Below the pieces are notes generated by a model that worked only from the letters and a program-made list of their open reading frames with translations, had not been told where the DNA came from and made no database searches. A DNA stretch of 6,563 bases from Alistipes sp. CAG:514 (lineage in GTDB: Bacteria > Bacteroidota > Bacteroidia > Bacteroidales > UBA932): the NCBI GenBank assembly GCA_000431015.1, contig HF985994.1:1-6563 (forward strand). The letters run 5' to 3'. Shown here piece after piece: positions 5,273 through 6,563 of this stretch (its first letter is position 1; each line of letters opens with the position of its first letter). The translations under genes and the position numbers were made by a program.

Positions 5273-6477
5273 ATTTTCTTAATACTCTGAATATTATCCC
5301 TGATCCGGCGTTCCGCAGCCTCAAGAACCTCGGTCGTGGCGCATAGGGAGACGCGGATGTAGTTCTCACCATTCTTTCCGAATATGAATCCCGGAGTGAT
5401 GAACACACCTGCCTGATGCAGAACACGTTCCGAAATCACCTCTCCGGCGCTCATGCCGTCCTTGGCGTAGCCTGAAGGTACACGCCCCCAAAGGAACAGG
5501 CCGGCGGTGTCGTGGTCGTAGACCGCACCGAGGGTGTCGAAGATCCGGCCTGCGGCGACACGTCTGCGGACATATTCAGAATTAAGCTTCGCGAACCATT
5601 CCGGAGACTGGTTCAGCGCCTCCACCGCAGCCAGCTGAAGCGGCTTGAACATCCCTGAGTCCATCTGGCTCTTGACCTTCAGAATCTCGGAGATCATCTC
5701 CGGAGCGCCGGCGACCATTCCGATTCTCCAGCCGCTCATGTTGTGCGACTTGCTGAGCGAGTTCAGCTCCAGGCAGCACTCCATCGCCCGTGGAACCGCC
5801 AGTATTGACAGCGGCTTGTCTGTCAGAATGAATGAATATGGATTGTCGTTCACTATCAGGATCTTGTGCCTCAACCCGAAATCCACCAGACGCTGATAGA
5901 TCTCAGGTGTGGCCTTCGCCCCCGTCGGCATGTTCGGATAGTTCGTCCACATCACCTTCACACCCTCCAGATCCATCCTCTCCAGCGCGTCGAAGTCCGG
6001 CCACCAGTGGTTCTCCTCCAAAAGGTCGTAGGTAAGGATCTCCGCACCGGCCAGCCTTGCGGACGAGGTGTAGGTCGGATAGCCCGGATCCGGGACAAGA
6101 ACCTTGTCGCCGGGATTGACGAATGTCAATGAGATAAGCAGGATGCCCTCCTTTGAGCCGACGAGCGGCTGGATGTTACTGCCAGGATCGAGGGTCACGC
6201 CGTAGTACCTTGAGTACCAATCGGCAAAGGCCTGTCTCAGAACAGGGAGTCCCTTGTAGTTCTGGTAGACGTGGTTCCCCGGCTCCGGAGCCGCCTTGAC
6301 AAGGGCCTCGATGGCCGGAAGCGGCGGCATCCCGTCCGGGGCGCCGATTCCAAGGCTGATTATCCTATCCTCCCCTCTCGCGGCACGTTCCGCGTTCAAA
6401 GCGTCCAATTCCTTCTGCTTGCGAGAGAAGAAATATTCCTTTACAGATGATGTTCTTTTTGCTGGTTCGATGATCAT
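5269..6477 (-). CDS. PLP-dependent class I/II aminotransferase, probably for aromatic amino acids
   Basis: This 402-residue protein is a full-length fold-type I aminotransferase. The PLP-binding lysine is K243 in SLSKSHNMSGWRIG (240-253). Other signature positions are the YPNMPTGA motif (180-187, N182), NDNPY (210-214, D211 pairing with the PLP ring nitrogen), Y133 in DPGYPTY, and R375 in YIRVSL for the substrate carboxylate. The VGSKEGI segment (106-112) resembles the LL-diaminopimelate/aspartate-type subgroup. Substrate cannot be read from sequence alone. Its place as first gene of an operon with tyrA and DAHP synthase-chorismate mutase makes it the likely last step, transferring an amino group to 4-hydroxyphenylpyruvate and/or phenylpyruvate (or to prephenate). 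The ATG at 6477 is preceded by AT-rich intergenic DNA. Its stop overlaps the tyrA start by four bases. In Bacteroides relatives a prephenate dehydratase gene often precedes this gene; none is seen in the 86 bases available. Confidence 0.93.
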   Translation of the reverse strand: MIIEPAKRTSSVKEYFFSRKQKELDALNAERAARGEDRIISLGIGAPDGMPPLPAIEALVKAAPEPGNHVYQNYKGLPVLRQAFADWYSRYYGVTLDPGSNIQPLVGSKEGILLISLTFVNPGDKVLVPDPGYPTYTSSARLAGAEILTYDLLEENHWWPDFDALERMDLEGVKVMWTNYPNMPTGAKATPEIYQRLVDFGLRHKILIVNDNPYSFILTDKPLSILAVPRAMECCLELNSLSKSHNMSGWRIGMVAGAPEMISEILKVKSQMDSGMFKPLQLAAVEALNQSPEWFAKLNSEYVRRRVAAGRIFDTLGAVYDHDTAGLFLWGRVPSGYAKDGMSAGEVISERVLHQAGVFITPGFIFGKNGENYIRVSLCATTEVLEAAERRIRDNIQSIKKI

Positions 6478-6542
6478 AGCTACATTGATGTTTTAAAAGT
6501 AAGCGTTAAAAAATAAGTTGAACTAAAATTTGTGTCAGATTT
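6478..6542 (-). promoter_or_regulatory. AT-rich leader region of the aromatic operon
   Basis: This stretch upstream of the aminotransferase is strongly AT-rich compared with the genes, as expected for a promoter region. On the minus strand TATTTTTT (6515 down to 6508) differs from the TAnnTTTG -7 consensus only in the last base and would start transcription near 6501, about 24 bases before the ATG. A second near match, TACTTTTA (6501 down to 6494), would leave almost no leader. No clear -33 element, attenuator hairpin or leader peptide is visible, although the window ends too soon to rule out one further upstream. Confidence 0.3.
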
Positions 6543-6563
6543 ATGAGGATAGATTTCTTTTGG

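Noticed and set aside
4703..5290. Open frame of 195 codons antisense to tyrA
   Set aside because: It is complementary to a well-supported enzyme and has no motif; the same holds for the plus-strand frames at 3366-3926 and 4125-4484.
6543..6563. Possible start of a divergent plus-strand gene (ATG, seven codons)
   Set aside because: Only seven codons are present, and the upstream TA-AAA-TTTG has one base too many for the -7 consensus. It may be real, but the window cannot support it.
6482..6563. Minus-strand open frame of 27 codons ending at TAG just before the aminotransferase, as the tail of an upstream gene
   Set aside because: The composition is very AT-rich, unlike the neighbouring genes, the residues do not resemble the ACT-domain end of PheA, and it overlaps promoter-like sequence.

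Overview
The window looks like chromosomal DNA from a member of the Bacteroidota, most likely Bacteroidales. Three things point there: promoter -7 elements of the TAnnTTTG type (97-104 and 1795-1802), a DAHP synthase with a C-terminal chorismate mutase domain, which is characteristic of Bacteroidales, and a stand-alone AAA-ATPase/PD-(D/E)XK protein of a family abundant in gut Bacteroidota. No species can be named from the sequence. No rRNA, tRNA, CRISPR array or insertion sequence was seen.

Left part (1-3314, + strand) is accessory. A 513-residue AAA-ATPase/nuclease-like protein (133-1674) has its own promoter. After a 158-base spacer comes a compact three-gene toxin-antitoxin operon, hipB-hipS-hipT (1833-3314). 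It is the split form of HipBA: the N-terminal subdomain of HipA is a separate small protein (HipS) and the kinase (HipT) starts in an overlapping frame. Two copies of an 11-base repeat with dyad symmetry, 41 bp apart, flank the predicted -7 element of this operon and are good candidates for HipB operators.

Right part (3324-6477, - strand) is core metabolism: an aromatic amino acid operon transcribed leftward in the order aminotransferase, prephenate dehydrogenase (tyrA), DAHP synthase-chorismate mutase. The genes overlap by 4 bases or are separated by 2. Together they cover the first step of the shikimate pathway, the chorismate-to-prephenate step, the oxidation of prephenate to 4-hydroxyphenylpyruvate, and probably the final transamination to tyrosine and/or phenylalanine. 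Prephenate dehydratase (pheA) is not in the window.

The two parts converge on a hairpin at 3314-3338 that probably terminates transcription in both directions and contains the last codons of the DAHP synthase-chorismate mutase gene. Sampled 60-base stretches counted by hand are 67% GC in the ATPase gene (601-660), 60% in tyrA (4441-4500), and 43-53% in hipB/S/T (1861-1920, 2041-2100, 2641-2700), so the hip operon may have been acquired separately from its neighbours.

The most interesting system here is the HipBST-type operon with its paired operators. It belongs to a known class, but its kinase has a Ser-Val-Thr autophosphorylation motif, an N-terminal Cys/His cluster and an unknown target. 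Nothing in the window is clearly without precedent.
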